This document shows positions 32,254 through 41,552 of a DNA stretch of 64,000 nt, in pieces (position 1 is the stretch's first letter; the number at the start of each line of letters is the position of its first letter). Made by a program: the position numbers and the translations under genes. The DNA is taken from positions 682,001 to 746,000 of the forward strand of contig NZ_LR593886.1 in assembly GCF_901538265.1 (NCBI RefSeq), read 5' to 3'. The notes below the pieces were generated by a model that was not told the origin of the DNA, did no database searches, and was given only the letters and a program-made list of their open reading frames with translations. The stretch comes from Gemmata massiliana (GTDB lineage Bacteria > Planctomycetota > Planctomycetia > Gemmatales > Gemmataceae).

Positions 32254-32406
32254 ATGAGAAAACTGTTGCTGGGCCTCGTTCTGAGTGCCGGGCTCGTCGG
32301 GTGCGAACCGTCGAAGCCGAAGCCCCCGAACGATCCGCCCCCGCCGCCCCAGGACTCCGGCGCAGACAAGAACCCCCAGGAACCGAAACCGGTTCCCCCA
32401 AAGTAA
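32254..32406 (+). CDS. Small Pro-rich lipoprotein B (50 residues)
   Basis: MRKLLLGLVLSAGLVGC gives a perfect lipobox LVGC with Cys17. The mature part is almost only Pro, Lys, Asp, Gln and Glu (PPPPPQDSGADKNPQEP), likely an extended spacer. Both this protein and lipoprotein A contain a PPQDSGA-type segment (PPQDSGAGAKK against PPQDSGADKN). A strong terminator follows at 32443. Confidence 0.7.
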   Translation: MRKLLLGLVLSAGLVGCEPSKPKPPNDPPPPPQDSGADKNPQEPKPVPPK

Positions 32407-32442
32407 GTGCGCACCCGATAAGCCGAGTGCTCACCGTTCGTG

Positions 32443-32479
32443 CCGGGCGCGGGTTATTCCCGCGCCCGGTGTCGTTTTT
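32443..32479 (+). terminator. Rho-independent terminator of the DUF1559-lipoprotein unit
   Basis: An 11 bp perfect stem, CCGGGCGCGGG with CCCGCGCCCGG (32443-32453, 32459-32469), 5 nt loop, followed by TGTCGTTTTT. Confidence 0.85.
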
Positions 32480-32536
32480 GCTCCCGTTCGCGACAATGAT
32501 CCCGCGCCCGTCGCTCCGGCCGTTAAAGGGAATCAC

Positions 32537-33121
32537 ATGTCCGCGCCCGCCGCACCCGAACCGCTCCTGAACGTCCCCAATCTCCTTTCGTTCGCTCGCA
32601 TCCCGTTGGCGGTGGGCCTGTTCGTGTGCATCGTGCAGGGGGCGTGGCTCGCGGGGCTCGTCATCTTCTTCGTTGCGACCGCGACCGACTGGCTCGACGG
32701 CTGGTGGGCGCGCAAGTACGGCCCGCTCACTCTCGTGGGGCGCAACCTCGACCCGCTGGCCGACAAGGTTCTCGTGTGCGGTACGTTCATCTACCTGATT
32801 CCCGTGACGTCCGCTGGTATTGATCCCTGGATGGTCACGGTGGTGGTGTGTCGCGAACTGCTGGTGACCGGCATCCGCGGAATGGTGGAGGCTACGGGTA
32901 AGAAGTTCGGCGCGGACTGGTTCGGCAAGTTGAAGATGGCGCTCCAGTGCGCCGTGCTGATCGGCGTGCTCCTCATTCGTTGGCTCGATACACTTTCGGG
33001 TACCTCGGACGCGCTCGCGGTTCTGAACCCGGTGCAACTGGTGCTGCTCTGGGCGATGCTCGTGGCGACCATCGGGAGCGGCGCGCAGTACGTCGTGAAG
33101 GCCGCGAAGCTCTTGAGCTGA
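32537..33121 (+). CDS. pgsA: CDP-alcohol phosphatidyltransferase (PgsA-like)
   Basis: 194 residues, an integral membrane enzyme that makes phosphatidylglycerol phosphate from CDP-diacylglycerol and glycerol 3-phosphate. The signature D-x2-DG-x2-AR-x8-G-x3-D-x3-D is exact: DWLDGWWAR at about residues 55-63, then G-RNL-D-PLA-D. About five hydrophobic helices are visible, and the opening LLNVPNLLSFARIPLAVGLF is typical. The substrate is inferred: the family also includes phosphatidylserine and phosphatidylinositol synthases, but the length and opening fit PgsA. Confidence 0.85.
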   Translation: MSAPAAPEPLLNVPNLLSFARIPLAVGLFVCIVQGAWLAGLVIFFVATATDWLDGWWARKYGPLTLVGRNLDPLADKVLVCGTFIYLIPVTSAGIDPWMVTVVVCRELLVTGIRGMVEATGKKFGADWFGKLKMALQCAVLIGVLLIRWLDTLSGTSDALAVLNPVQLVLLWAMLVATIGSGAQYVVKAAKLLS

Positions 33122-33258
33122 TCGCTGGGACAAATCGGAATTTCGCGCGCGAAGAACCGATCGGACCGCGGCCCTCGTCGTAAGAGTGGGCGCTGTGCCC
33201 GCGCTTCGCAGGGCGAGCGAATGTTGGGCATCGTTTTTACCGGGTGACGGGGCTGAGC

Positions 33259-34140
33259 ATGTTCGTTCCGGTCCATTGCACCAGTTGTAGTAAGCCGTTC
33301 CAGGTGCCCGACGACGCACTCGGCAAGCCGACCCTGTGCCCGTGGTGCCAAGCCGTTGTTACCGCGCTCCCTGTGGCCTCGGTCGCCGAGGTGCCGCACA
33401 CACAACCCGCACCCGCGCCGGAACCGCCCGCACCTGTCGTTCCAACCGCGAAGCGGGGCGGACCGCGCCTCCTTTCCCTCGACGAAGACGCCCCACCGAA
33501 ACCAAGAATCGGCCGCGCCGCGCCGTGCGAGAACACGAAACCGCGCCCCGTTCTGGTCGCAACCGTGATTGGTGCGGTGCTGACGACCGTGATTCTGGTT
33601 ATGGGGGTAACGCTCGCCGCGCTCCGATATGGTTCCGGGAGCATCCGGGAGAGCGGGTGGACGGAGTACACCCCGCCGGACGGGTCGTGCTCCGTTTTGC
33701 TCCCCGGTTCTCCTACCGAAGAGGGCGTGGAGCCCAACGCCGCTGGATCGGCGACCGGAGGGAAACGGTACACCCACAGCGGGTGGTACACGCGGACGAG
33801 CGCGTGGCTCGCGTGGAACGATCTCGAACCGGGGTTCGTCGCGTCACTCGCGAACGACAAGGAAAAGGTTTTCACCGCGTCCGCGATTCAGGCCGAACTG
33901 AACCGCGAGAAGACGCGGCTCGGGGGCACCGTCACGAAGGAGGCCGAGATCCGGTTCAAGAGCGCGTGGGGCGTCGAAGTTCACATGGATTCGCCGAACG
34001 GGAAGGTCATTGAGTGGCTGGTACTCGTGGCCGAGGGCGGGCGCCCGCGGCTCTACGTGTACGGCGTCCGGGCGAAGAATATTGCCCACGACAGTGCTGT
34101 CGTGCGCCGGATGTTCACATCGTTTAAAGTAAATGATTAG
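33259..34140 (+). CDS. Zinc-ribbon membrane protein
   Basis: 293 residues. Two CxxC pairs at the N-terminus (CTSCSKPFQVP and LCPWCQ) form a zinc ribbon. A Pro-rich linker leads to one membrane helix at about residues 97-122 (VATVIGAVLTTVILVMGV), and an external domain of 165 residues follows that starts SGWTEYTPPDGSCSVLLPG. A GTG at 33244 is an alternative start, five residues longer. This ribbon-linker-helix design is common in planctomycetes. Function unknown. Confidence 0.7.
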   Translation: MFVPVHCTSCSKPFQVPDDALGKPTLCPWCQAVVTALPVASVAEVPHTQPAPAPEPPAPVVPTAKRGGPRLLSLDEDAPPKPRIGRAAPCENTKPRPVLVATVIGAVLTTVILVMGVTLAALRYGSGSIRESGWTEYTPPDGSCSVLLPGSPTEEGVEPNAAGSATGGKRYTHSGWYTRTSAWLAWNDLEPGFVASLANDKEKVFTASAIQAELNREKTRLGGTVTKEAEIRFKSAWGVEVHMDSPNGKVIEWLVLVAEGGRPRLYVYGVRAKNIAHDSAVVRRMFTSFKVND

Positions 34141-34391
34141 GTCGCTCGTTAGACCGCTCCGGGTGATCCGCAATTCCGGCGAGTGCGGCCTTGTTTTCTC
34201 AAGGCGTGTGGGTTGAAATGGCTGTGCCCACGGTGAAATTGACACACCCGCCTGAAACGCGGACAATAACCCGTAGGGATAAAACATCCCATCAGTGGTT
34301 TTTACGCCCGACCCGAATTGGTTGTGCTATACCACATCCATCGGGCCTCCCGCTTCTAATCGGGTCCGGGCGCCGGCACAGGATTCTTTCA

Positions 34392-35078
34392 ATGCGCACC
34401 GTTACCTTCCTGGTTCTCGAAGGGGTCGATAAGGGCCGGGTCTACAAAGATCTGCCCATCCCCGTTACGATCGGCCGGGAAGAGGGCAACGGCCTCCGTC
34501 TTAACGACGAGCGCGTCAGCCGGTTCCACGCCAAGGTCCAGGTCGAAGACAACGACATTATCCTGACGGACCTCGACAGCACAAACGGTACTCGGGTGAA
34601 CGGCACCGCGGTGCAGATCCGGCGCCTGCGCCCCGGCGATCAGGTGTCGATCGGCCGCAGCATGTTGCTGTTCGGGACGATGGAAGAGATCGCGGCGCGC
34701 AAGGCCGCGGTGCCCGCCAACAACGCCGGTGGTCAAGTACAAACGATCCGGGCCGACGAACTTCAGGCCGCGTCCGGGCGCGTCTCGGTGGCCGACAGCC
34801 AGCGCACGGTGGCCCCGTCCCCGCCCCCGGCCGGGGGGTGGACCGCGTTCGACGACGACGTCCCGCCCCTCCCGCAGAAACTCACCCCGTCGCAAGCCGC
34901 CCGTCTCGCCGAAATCCTGGACTACCTGCACAAGGGACTGACCACGGCCGTCGAAAACATCGACGCGAACGAGGACGGCACCGAGGTGCGGATCGGGTTC
35001 GCCGAGTGGCAAACGATCCAGGCCGTGCAGATGCTCCTCGCGCGCTACGCACGCAGCATCTCCGAACCGACGGTGTAA
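34392..35078 (+). CDS. FHA-domain protein
   Basis: 228 residues. The N-terminal FHA domain (about 5-100) binds phosphothreonine, with the key residues in TIGREEGNGLRL, VSRFHAKVQ and DLDSTNGTRVNG. A Pro-rich linker leads to a helical C-terminal region (LTPSQAARLAEILDYLHKG to QMLLARYARSISE). No membrane segment. FHA proteins usually read the output of Ser/Thr kinases; the only kinase-like gene in this window (56 kb) is predicted inactive, so its kinase is elsewhere. Confidence 0.88.
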   Translation: MRTVTFLVLEGVDKGRVYKDLPIPVTIGREEGNGLRLNDERVSRFHAKVQVEDNDIILTDLDSTNGTRVNGTAVQIRRLRPGDQVSIGRSMLLFGTMEEIAARKAAVPANNAGGQVQTIRADELQAASGRVSVADSQRTVAPSPPPAGGWTAFDDDVPPLPQKLTPSQAARLAEILDYLHKGLTTAVENIDANEDGTEVRIGFAEWQTIQAVQMLLARYARSISEPTV

Positions 35079-35100
35079 GTGTTTTTATGTTTGCTTGACT

Positions 35101-35128
35101 GTGCGGGTGTTGATCGCGTCGCCCGCAC
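35101..35128. terminator. Weak hairpin between convergent genes
   Basis: GTGCGGG/CCCGCAC, 7 bp stem with a 14 nt loop, between the ends of the FHA gene (plus) and the propeller gene (minus). No U-tract. Confidence 0.35.
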
Positions 35129-35133
35129 GGTGC

Positions 35134-36099
35134 TCAGCACGCACAAACAGTGACCGTCCCTTCTGCCGTACCCACCGCCAATAAGCTCCCGTCCGGCGAT
35201 ACCGCCAAGCACGTTGGGTGCCCCGTGATGGGCACATCCAAACGTAATTCTGTCCAGTTCTGCGAATCGTAACGGAACACACCTTCCCGAGTTACTGCGA
35301 AAAGTGTCTGCCCGTCGGGATGAAAAACCGCGTCTCGGAATTGGTTGAACCGAGAGACTTGCGTCGGTGCTTCCGATTTGGGTTTCGCGCTCCAAACGAA
35401 CAGGCAGCCGGAGACGATTCCGGCAATGAGCGGCGCACGCGGACTTACTGTGATCGCGTGGATCTCGTGATCCACTCGAGTTGTGCTTATGGGAGACGGC
35501 AGCACGACGCGCCGTGTACCCGAATCCGCATCGAAAACCGCGATCTCTTCGACCCAACGGTTGTTGGGTGTATCGTGACGCCGCTCCACAGCAACAAAAG
35601 CCTTCTCGCGGGGTAATAAGCCGAGCCCGCGTGTAGGGAGGTCGCGTCCTACTGGGATTCGCTTCTGCCACCGGCGCGCGACCGGTGCGTTAGGGGTAAT
35701 GTCCCAGCGCGCGAAGGCCGCGTACCCGGCCGATACATACGGTTTGGAGCACCCGACGACCACGGACCGGCCGGTGGCCGTCACTGCGAACGAGCCGATG
35801 GGGTAGATCGGCTCGGGAATTAAAGGTGTGACGGTCGGTGTTGGTTCGGTCGGGTCGCAAACCTTCAGGTAGTTGGAATCAGCGACCAGAAGTAGTGCGC
35901 GGTTCGGGAGGAAGCGGAAGTCCGGTCCGCGGCTCTGGATGCCGACCGGGATGTTCGCGCTCTCGGGATCGTTGAGAGCGCGCAGAACGAGCTGCCAGTT
36001 TTCGTTCGGGTAGTACGCAACGAGCCAGCAGTTGTCGTGACTGATCGCGACGCGCTCGATCGGCGCGCCGGCGACCGCGTGCGTGATCGATGTGCTCAT
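35134..36099 (-). CDS. WD40/YVTN-like beta-propeller protein
   Basis: 321 residues. The sequence has repeating blades with the rhythm of beta-propellers: RVAISHDNCWLVAYYPN, SFAVTATGRSVVVGC, AITVSPRAPLIAGIV, DAVFHPDGQTLFAV and CLAVSPDGSLLAVG. Each pairs an H/SPDG-like turn with hydrophobic strands. No signal peptide, so cytosolic. The ATG at 36099 follows GAGGGCG. It ends the dnaE run, 46 bases beyond the dnaE stop, but is separately initiated. Confidence 0.7.
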   Translation of the reverse strand: MSTSITHAVAGAPIERVAISHDNCWLVAYYPNENWQLVLRALNDPESANIPVGIQSRGPDFRFLPNRALLLVADSNYLKVCDPTEPTPTVTPLIPEPIYPIGSFAVTATGRSVVVGCSKPYVSAGYAAFARWDITPNAPVARRWQKRIPVGRDLPTRGLGLLPREKAFVAVERRHDTPNNRWVEEIAVFDADSGTRRVVLPSPISTTRVDHEIHAITVSPRAPLIAGIVSGCLFVWSAKPKSEAPTQVSRFNQFRDAVFHPDGQTLFAVTREGVFRYDSQNWTELRLDVPITGHPTCLAVSPDGSLLAVGTAEGTVTVCAC

Positions 36100-36145
36100 C
36101 GCGCGCCCTCGCAACACCGTCGCCCGATCGCGCACGCGCCCCGCG

Positions 36146-39100
36146 TCAGCGCGAGAAAATGATCGCGCCCTGTCCCAGCAGCATTTCGAGTTCTTCGAGC
36201 TTGATCGACGCTGGGTTGATCCGGAAATCGTCGTTGAACTTCAACTGCACCTGTTTGCCGTTCGGGTCGCGGACACTCATATACACCGGGCACTGCCCCC
36301 GGTTGCGCTTCAAGATGAGGCTCACGGCTTCGAGCTTCCGCAGCGTCTCGTCGTCCTCGGTGTAGGCGAGTTTCAGCACCATGCTCTTGGTGAACTCGGC
36401 CCGGGCCTCGTCGAGCGTGATGATTTTCTTGATGGCGAAGTCCGGTTCCGCCCGGTCGGGCGCCCAGTTCAACACGCCCTCGAAGATCGCGACCGTGTCC
36501 GAGTTGATCTGGTCCCGGAACCGCGAATACTCGTCGGACCACAGGATGCACCGCACGGAATCGGTGAAGTCCTCGATGCGGAACATGGCGTACTTCTTGC
36601 CGATGTTGCGGCCCTTGTTCGCGGTGCGCACGTCGAGGTTCGTAATCATCCCGCCGATGCGGGCCTCGGTGCCGTTCTTCGAGCCCTTCGTGAGCATGAC
36701 GCAGTCGTGCGTGCGGAACCGGCGCAACTGTTCGTCGTGCTGCGCGAGCGGGTGGCTCGAGATGTAGAACCCGAGCACCTCCTTTTCGCGCTTCAGGCGC
36801 TCGGTTTCGGACCACTCGTCCGTGTCGAGAAGGCCCTGTGCGGTGGGGCCGCTGTTGGCTTCCTCTTCCACATCGTCGAACAGCCCGGTCTGGCCCTTGC
36901 GCTTCTCGGCGGCGCGCTGGTCCGCCACCGCGTAGGCCTTCGCAACGGAGGCGAACTGTGCGGACCGCTTCCCGAACACGTCGAACGCCCCGGCTTGAAT
37001 CATGCATTCGGCCGCGGCCTTGGCGAGGATGCGCCGGTCGACCCGCTCGCAGAAGTCGAACAGATCCTTGAACTTGCCGCCCTCGGTACGCGCGCGCACG
37101 ACCTCAAGGGCGGCGCCGCGGCCGACCCCCTTGATCGCCGTCAGCCCGAAGATGATGCGGTTGTGCTGCACGTCGAAATCGGCCATCCCGCGGTTCACGT
37201 CGGGCGGGAGCACGTCGATGCCGAGCTTGCGGGCGTCGGAGATGTGGTCGATGAACACGTCGCGCTTGTTGCCGTCGTCGATCTCGGACGACAGCAGCGC
37301 GGCCATGTACTCGGCGGTGTAGTGCGTCTTCAGGTAGGCGGTCTGGAAGCCGATCTGCGCATACGCAGCGGTGTGTGATTTGTTAAAACCGTATCCGCCG
37401 AATTTGACGATCAGGTCAAATATTTCTTCGGCTTTCTCCGCGCTCATGTCGCGCTGGGTCGCCCCCGCAACGAAGTCGGCCTTGCGCGCGTTGATGATCT
37501 CGAAGTTCTTCTTGCTGATCGCCTTGATGCACGCGTACGCTTTGGCCAGCTCGATCCCGCCCATGCGGTTCAGCATCCGCATGATCTGTTCCTGGTACAC
37601 CATCACGCCGTAGGTCTCGGTCAGCACCTCCTCGACGATCGGGTGCGGGTACTCCGGCTTCTTGCGGCCGTTCTTGCACTCGACGTACTCGTCCACCATG
37701 CCGCCCTCGATCGGCCCCGGCCGGTACAGCGCGAGGACGGCGATCAGGTCGCGGATGTTGTCGGGCTTCATCCGCTTCAGCAGCTCGCGGATGCCCTCGC
37801 TTTCGAGCTGGAACACGCCCTTCGCGTCGCCGCGCTGGAGCAGCTTGTACGTGTCCGGGTCGGTGAGCGGGAACTTCGTCGGCTCGACGGTCACCTTGCG
37901 GGTCTTTTGGATCAGCTTCACGCAGTTGTCGAGCACCGTCAGGTTGCGGAGCCCCAGGAAGTCCATCTTCAGCAGCCCGACCTTCTCGAGGATGCCCATC
38001 TCCCACTGGGTGGTCATCGTGGTCGTGTCGCCGGAGTTGTCGTCCCCCTTCTTGGGCGGGCGCTGGACCGGCACGTAGTTCGTGACCGGGCCGTTCGCGA
38101 TCACCACCCCGGCCGCGTGCGTGCCCACGTTTCGGTTCGCGCCTTCGAGCTTCAGCGCGATGTCCACCACCTGCTTGATGGCGGGGTCCTGGTCGTACTC
38201 GCGCTTGAAGTCCGGCGACTCGTCGAGCGCCTCTTGAAGGCTCTTCGCGATCGCCCCCTTCATCGGGACGAGCTTGCACAGCGCGTTCATGCGCTCCGGG
38301 GCCTGCCCCAGCACGCGGCCCACGTCCTTGAGCGCGGCCTTCGCCGCGAGCGTCCCGAACGTCCCGATCTGCGCCACCGATTCGGTGCCGTACTTGCGCT
38401 TCACGTAGTCGATGACGAGCTCGCGGCGTTCCTGGCAGAAGTCGATATCGATGTCGGGCGCTTCCGAGCGGTTCGGGTCGAGGAAGCGCTCGAACAGCAG
38501 GTCGTACTCGATCGGGCACACGTGGCTCATGTACAGCAGGTAGCAGACGATCGCGCCGCACCCGGAGCCGCGGGCCGTACACGGGATGCCCTCCTCGCGC
38601 GCGAACCGGACGAAGTCCCACACCACGAGGAAGTAGGTGGAGAACCCCATCTTGTTGATGATGCCGAGTTCGTGGTCCAGGCGCTTGCGCACCGCCTCGC
38701 TCGGCTCGGCCCCGTACCGTTCGTACATGCCCTGTTCGCACAGCTCGCGCAGGTACGCGTCGGGCGTCTTCTCGTCGGGCGTGACGAACACCGGGAAGTA
38801 GCGCTTCTTGAAATCGATGTCGATGTTGACCTTGTCCGCGATCTCCTGGCTGCGCGCGACGGCGTCCTGGTGGTTGGGGAAGAGCCGGTACATGTCCTCC
38901 GGGCTGCGGACGAAGTACGGGTTCGCCATCCGCTCTTCGGGATACTTCTTCTTCCGCGGGTCGTGCATCTGGCGCGTGTTGATACAGAACAGCACGTCGT
39001 GCGCTTGCGCGTCCTCGGAGCACAGGTAGTGCGCGTCCGCGGTCGCAACGAGGGGCACGCCGAGCTTGTTGGCAATGTCCGCGGCGACGGGGGTACACTG

Positions 39101-39655
39101 GTCCTGGAGCCCGATCCCGTTGTTCTGGATCTCGATATAGAAATCTTCGCCGAACACTTTGCGGAACCACTTGGCGGTTTTCTCGGCCTCGTGGGGCTTG
39201 TCCTTGATGATGTACTGGTTGAACTCACCCGCCAGGCACCCGCTCAGGCACATGATGCCCTCGTGGTACTCCTCGAGGATCTCTTTGTCGATGCGCGGGT
39301 TGCGGTAGAACCCTTCCAGGTACGCGATGCTCGACAGCTTGATGAGGTTCTTGAGCCCGGCTTCGTTTTTGGCGAGCAGGGTGAGGTGCGTGGAGAACCC
39401 GAGTTCGCCCTTGCTGTCGCGGTCCAGGCGCGACCCGGGCGCGAGATACGCTTCGTACCCGATGATGGGCTTGATGCCGCCCTTCTTGCACTCCATGTAG
39501 AACTCGATCGCGCCGTACAGGTTCCCGTGGTCGGTGATCGCGACCGCGTTCATGCCCAGCTCTTTCGTCTGCTTCACCAGCGGCTGGATGCGGTTGAACC
39601 CGTCCAGCATGCTGTAGTGGGTGTGCAGGTGCAGGTGGCAGAAGCAACGGGCCAT
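36146..39655 (-). CDS. dnaE: DNA polymerase III alpha subunit
   Basis: 1169 residues, the replicative polymerase. The N-terminal PHP domain starts CHLHLHTHYSMLDG with later PHP residues (ITDHGN, GYEAYLAPG). The palm carries the catalytic aspartates in PDIDIDFCQERR near residue 400. The beta-binding, HhH and OB regions follow, with RIGGMITNLDVRTANKG near the C-terminus. A single dnaE1-type gene is consistent with the sequence; no dnaE2-like feature is seen. The stop is 46 bases before the propeller gene's start. ThpR is 168 bases away on the other flank. Confidence 0.97.
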   Translation of the reverse strand: MARCFCHLHLHTHYSMLDGFNRIQPLVKQTKELGMNAVAITDHGNLYGAIEFYMECKKGGIKPIIGYEAYLAPGSRLDRDSKGELGFSTHLTLLAKNEAGLKNLIKLSSIAYLEGFYRNPRIDKEILEEYHEGIMCLSGCLAGEFNQYIIKDKPHEAEKTAKWFRKVFGEDFYIEIQNNGIGLQDQCTPVAADIANKLGVPLVATADAHYLCSEDAQAHDVLFCINTRQMHDPRKKKYPEERMANPYFVRSPEDMYRLFPNHQDAVARSQEIADKVNIDIDFKKRYFPVFVTPDEKTPDAYLRELCEQGMYERYGAEPSEAVRKRLDHELGIINKMGFSTYFLVVWDFVRFAREEGIPCTARGSGCGAIVCYLLYMSHVCPIEYDLLFERFLDPNRSEAPDIDIDFCQERRELVIDYVKRKYGTESVAQIGTFGTLAAKAALKDVGRVLGQAPERMNALCKLVPMKGAIAKSLQEALDESPDFKREYDQDPAIKQVVDIALKLEGANRNVGTHAAGVVIANGPVTNYVPVQRPPKKGDDNSGDTTTMTTQWEMGILEKVGLLKMDFLGLRNLTVLDNCVKLIQKTRKVTVEPTKFPLTDPDTYKLLQRGDAKGVFQLESEGIRELLKRMKPDNIRDLIAVLALYRPGPIEGGMVDEYVECKNGRKKPEYPHPIVEEVLTETYGVMVYQEQIMRMLNRMGGIELAKAYACIKAISKKNFEIINARKADFVAGATQRDMSAEKAEEIFDLIVKFGGYGFNKSHTAAYAQIGFQTAYLKTHYTAEYMAALLSSEIDDGNKRDVFIDHISDARKLGIDVLPPDVNRGMADFDVQHNRIIFGLTAIKGVGRGAALEVVRARTEGGKFKDLFDFCERVDRRILAKAAAECMIQAGAFDVFGKRSAQFASVAKAYAVADQRAAEKRKGQTGLFDDVEEEANSGPTAQGLLDTDEWSETERLKREKEVLGFYISSHPLAQHDEQLRRFRTHDCVMLTKGSKNGTEARIGGMITNLDVRTANKGRNIGKKYAMFRIEDFTDSVRCILWSDEYSRFRDQINSDTVAIFEGVLNWAPDRAEPDFAIKKIITLDEARAEFTKSMVLKLAYTEDDETLRKLEAVSLILKRNRGQCPVYMSVRDPNGKQVQLKFNDDFRINPASIKLEELEMLLGQGAIIFSR

Positions 39656-39823
39656 TCGTGGCGCCCCGGTTGGTCGTAGTGGACGGGCGGATAAGCGAGT
39701 TCACTGCCGTTATACCGCGACGATGCCGGGAGCGGAAGGTGAACAGGGCGCACGCGGCGCTGTGGACCAGCGCCGGTAGCAGACGTGATGTGTGTGCGGA
39801 TTACGTGTGTCAGTTGGGAGGGG

Positions 39824-40408
39824 TCACGAACGCGCTTTGCCGGTCAGAGGCGCGCGCCCCAGGACCGTGTACACCGGGCCGTCGCGGTCCATTTCGCTGC
39901 AATACACCACCACTTCTTCAACCGCGAAGCGCCCGCCCTGCCACGCCATCCGCTTGGGAATTTCAGTCGCGAGCGCGAACCCATCTTCGGGGCTGTTGAT
40001 ACGGCCGAGTGTAAGGTGTGGCGTGTACCCACGTTCCTCGGTGCGGTAGCACCCGAGCTCCAGCATTTCTTCTTCGAGGTCCGTATACAACCGTTGGAGC
40101 GGTTCCGCGCCGTCGGTGACGCCGCCCCACAGCACCTTCGGGCGCCGCGGGGTCGGGAACGCGCCCACACCGGAAACCCGGAGGGAGAACGGCGGTTCAC
40201 TCGCCGCGACCGCTTTAACAGCTTTGCACACCGCGTGCAGTTCGCGGTCGTCCACTTCGCCTAGGAACAGCAGCGTGACGTGCATGTTCTCGGGCGTCAC
40301 CCACTTCACACCCGTTGCGATTTTCGCCAGTTCGCGTTGGAGCGCGGTCGCGCTCCCGCGAATCGCGGCGCCGACGTCGACACCAATAAACGTTCTCGTT
40401 CGTTTCAT
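39824..40408 (-). CDS. thpR: RNA 2',3'-cyclic phosphodiesterase
   Basis: 194 residues, a 2H phosphoesterase that opens 2',3'-cyclic phosphate RNA ends. Both HxTx motifs are visible: MHVTLLFLG (about residues 43-51) and HLTLGR (about 127-132). TFIGVDVGAAIRGS opens the protein. It lies 23 bases after the PfkB kinase gene, so the two are probably co-transcribed. A long antisense frame across it is an artefact. Confidence 0.9.
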   Translation of the reverse strand: MKRTRTFIGVDVGAAIRGSATALQRELAKIATGVKWVTPENMHVTLLFLGEVDDRELHAVCKAVKAVAASEPPFSLRVSGVGAFPTPRRPKVLWGGVTDGAEPLQRLYTDLEEEMLELGCYRTEERGYTPHLTLGRINSPEDGFALATEIPKRMAWQGGRFAVEEVVVYCSEMDRDGPVYTVLGRAPLTGKARS

Positions 40409-40431
40409 ATTCTCAGTGGTCAGTGCGTTTT

Positions 40432-41418
40432 CTAAACGCACGCCTCGCGCCAGTAGTCGCGCGCCCCGTGGTGGAGCCGCGCGCCGATTTGGGTAATGAC
40501 CTTCATTGCCAGGAAGTTCGCGGCCCGGGCCGCTTTTTCCGCGGCGATCCCGTGCGTGATACCGTAGAGGAACGCCCCCGCGAACATGTCGCCCGCGCCG
40601 GTCAGGTCGGCCGGTTTGCACTCGAACGCCGGGATGTGGTGCTCCGCGTCGTGATAGCGCAGGAACGCGCCGTTCGGGCCGTCGGTGACGACGACGTTCG
40701 GAACGACGCTCTTCAGTTTCGCGAACGCTTCCTCGGCCGTGCTCGCCCCCGCGACCGCCATTGCTTCCGTTGCGTTGCAGAAGAGCAGGTCGCTCTGCTT
40801 GAGCGCTTCGTGGAACGCTTCGCCGAACACTTGCGGGATGAAGGCGTCGGAGCACGTCAGTGCGATCTTCGTGCCGCTCGCTTTTGCCGCCTTGAGTGAT
40901 TCGCGGATCGCGAGCTGACCGGTCGCGGGGTTCGCGAAGATGTACCCCTCCACGAACAGCCACTCGCTCGCGGCGATCTTCTCGGCGGGCACGTGGCGCG
41001 CGGCGAGGTGGCTCGACACCGCGAGGCACGTGCGCATCGTGCGCTCGGCGTCGGGCGTGATGATGCTCACGCAGGTGCCGGTCGTTTCGCCCACGAGCGG
41101 GGCGTTCGCGAAGTCGATGTCCAGTTCGCGGAACTCTTCGGTGTAGTGCAGGCCGTAGCGGTCGTCGCCCACGCACCCGATGAACGCCCCCTTACCGCCG
41201 AGCTGCGAGCACGCAATGACGGAGTTCGCCACGCTCCCCCCGCTCACGAGGCGCGGTTCGCGCCCGTGGAACGCGGTGAGCAACTGCTGCTGCTCCTCGC
41301 GCTCGGTGAGGCGCATCGTCCCCTTCTCGAACGCGAGCGGCCCGAACTCCGCGTCGCTCAGTTCGAGGAGGATATCGACCAGCGAGTTACCGAGGCCGAT
41401 GAGGTGGAACTCTTTCAT
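40432..41418 (-). CDS. PfkB-family carbohydrate/nucleoside kinase
   Basis: 328 residues of the ribokinase fold. The N-terminal opening is GLGNSLVDILLEL, the middle has SGGSVANSVIACSQLGGKGAFIG (binding site), and the C-terminal ATP site is DLTGAGDMFAGAFLYG, with the catalytic Asp in GAGD. Members phosphorylate adenosine, ribose, fructose or other sugars. The sequence resembles the adenosine-kinase branch, but the substrate is not assigned. Confidence 0.85.
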   Translation of the reverse strand: MKEFHLIGLGNSLVDILLELSDAEFGPLAFEKGTMRLTEREEQQQLLTAFHGREPRLVSGGSVANSVIACSQLGGKGAFIGCVGDDRYGLHYTEEFRELDIDFANAPLVGETTGTCVSIITPDAERTMRTCLAVSSHLAARHVPAEKIAASEWLFVEGYIFANPATGQLAIRESLKAAKASGTKIALTCSDAFIPQVFGEAFHEALKQSDLLFCNATEAMAVAGASTAEEAFAKLKSVVPNVVVTDGPNGAFLRYHDAEHHIPAFECKPADLTGAGDMFAGAFLYGITHGIAAEKAARAANFLAMKVITQIGARLHHGARDYWREACV

Positions 41419-41552
41419 GAATTCGGTTCTGTTTCTGGTGGTACGGGGTCCGCGGGGGCACTTCGCAGCGCGCGAACAATCTCCAGAATACGAGCCATCT
41501 CCGCAAACGGCACAACTCCGCCCACATCACCGGGGCTGATTGCGGCGATCTG

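Noticed and set aside
37643-39679. A 678-codon plus-strand frame opposite dnaE
   Set aside because: dnaE is certain on the minus strand; the other product shows no motif.
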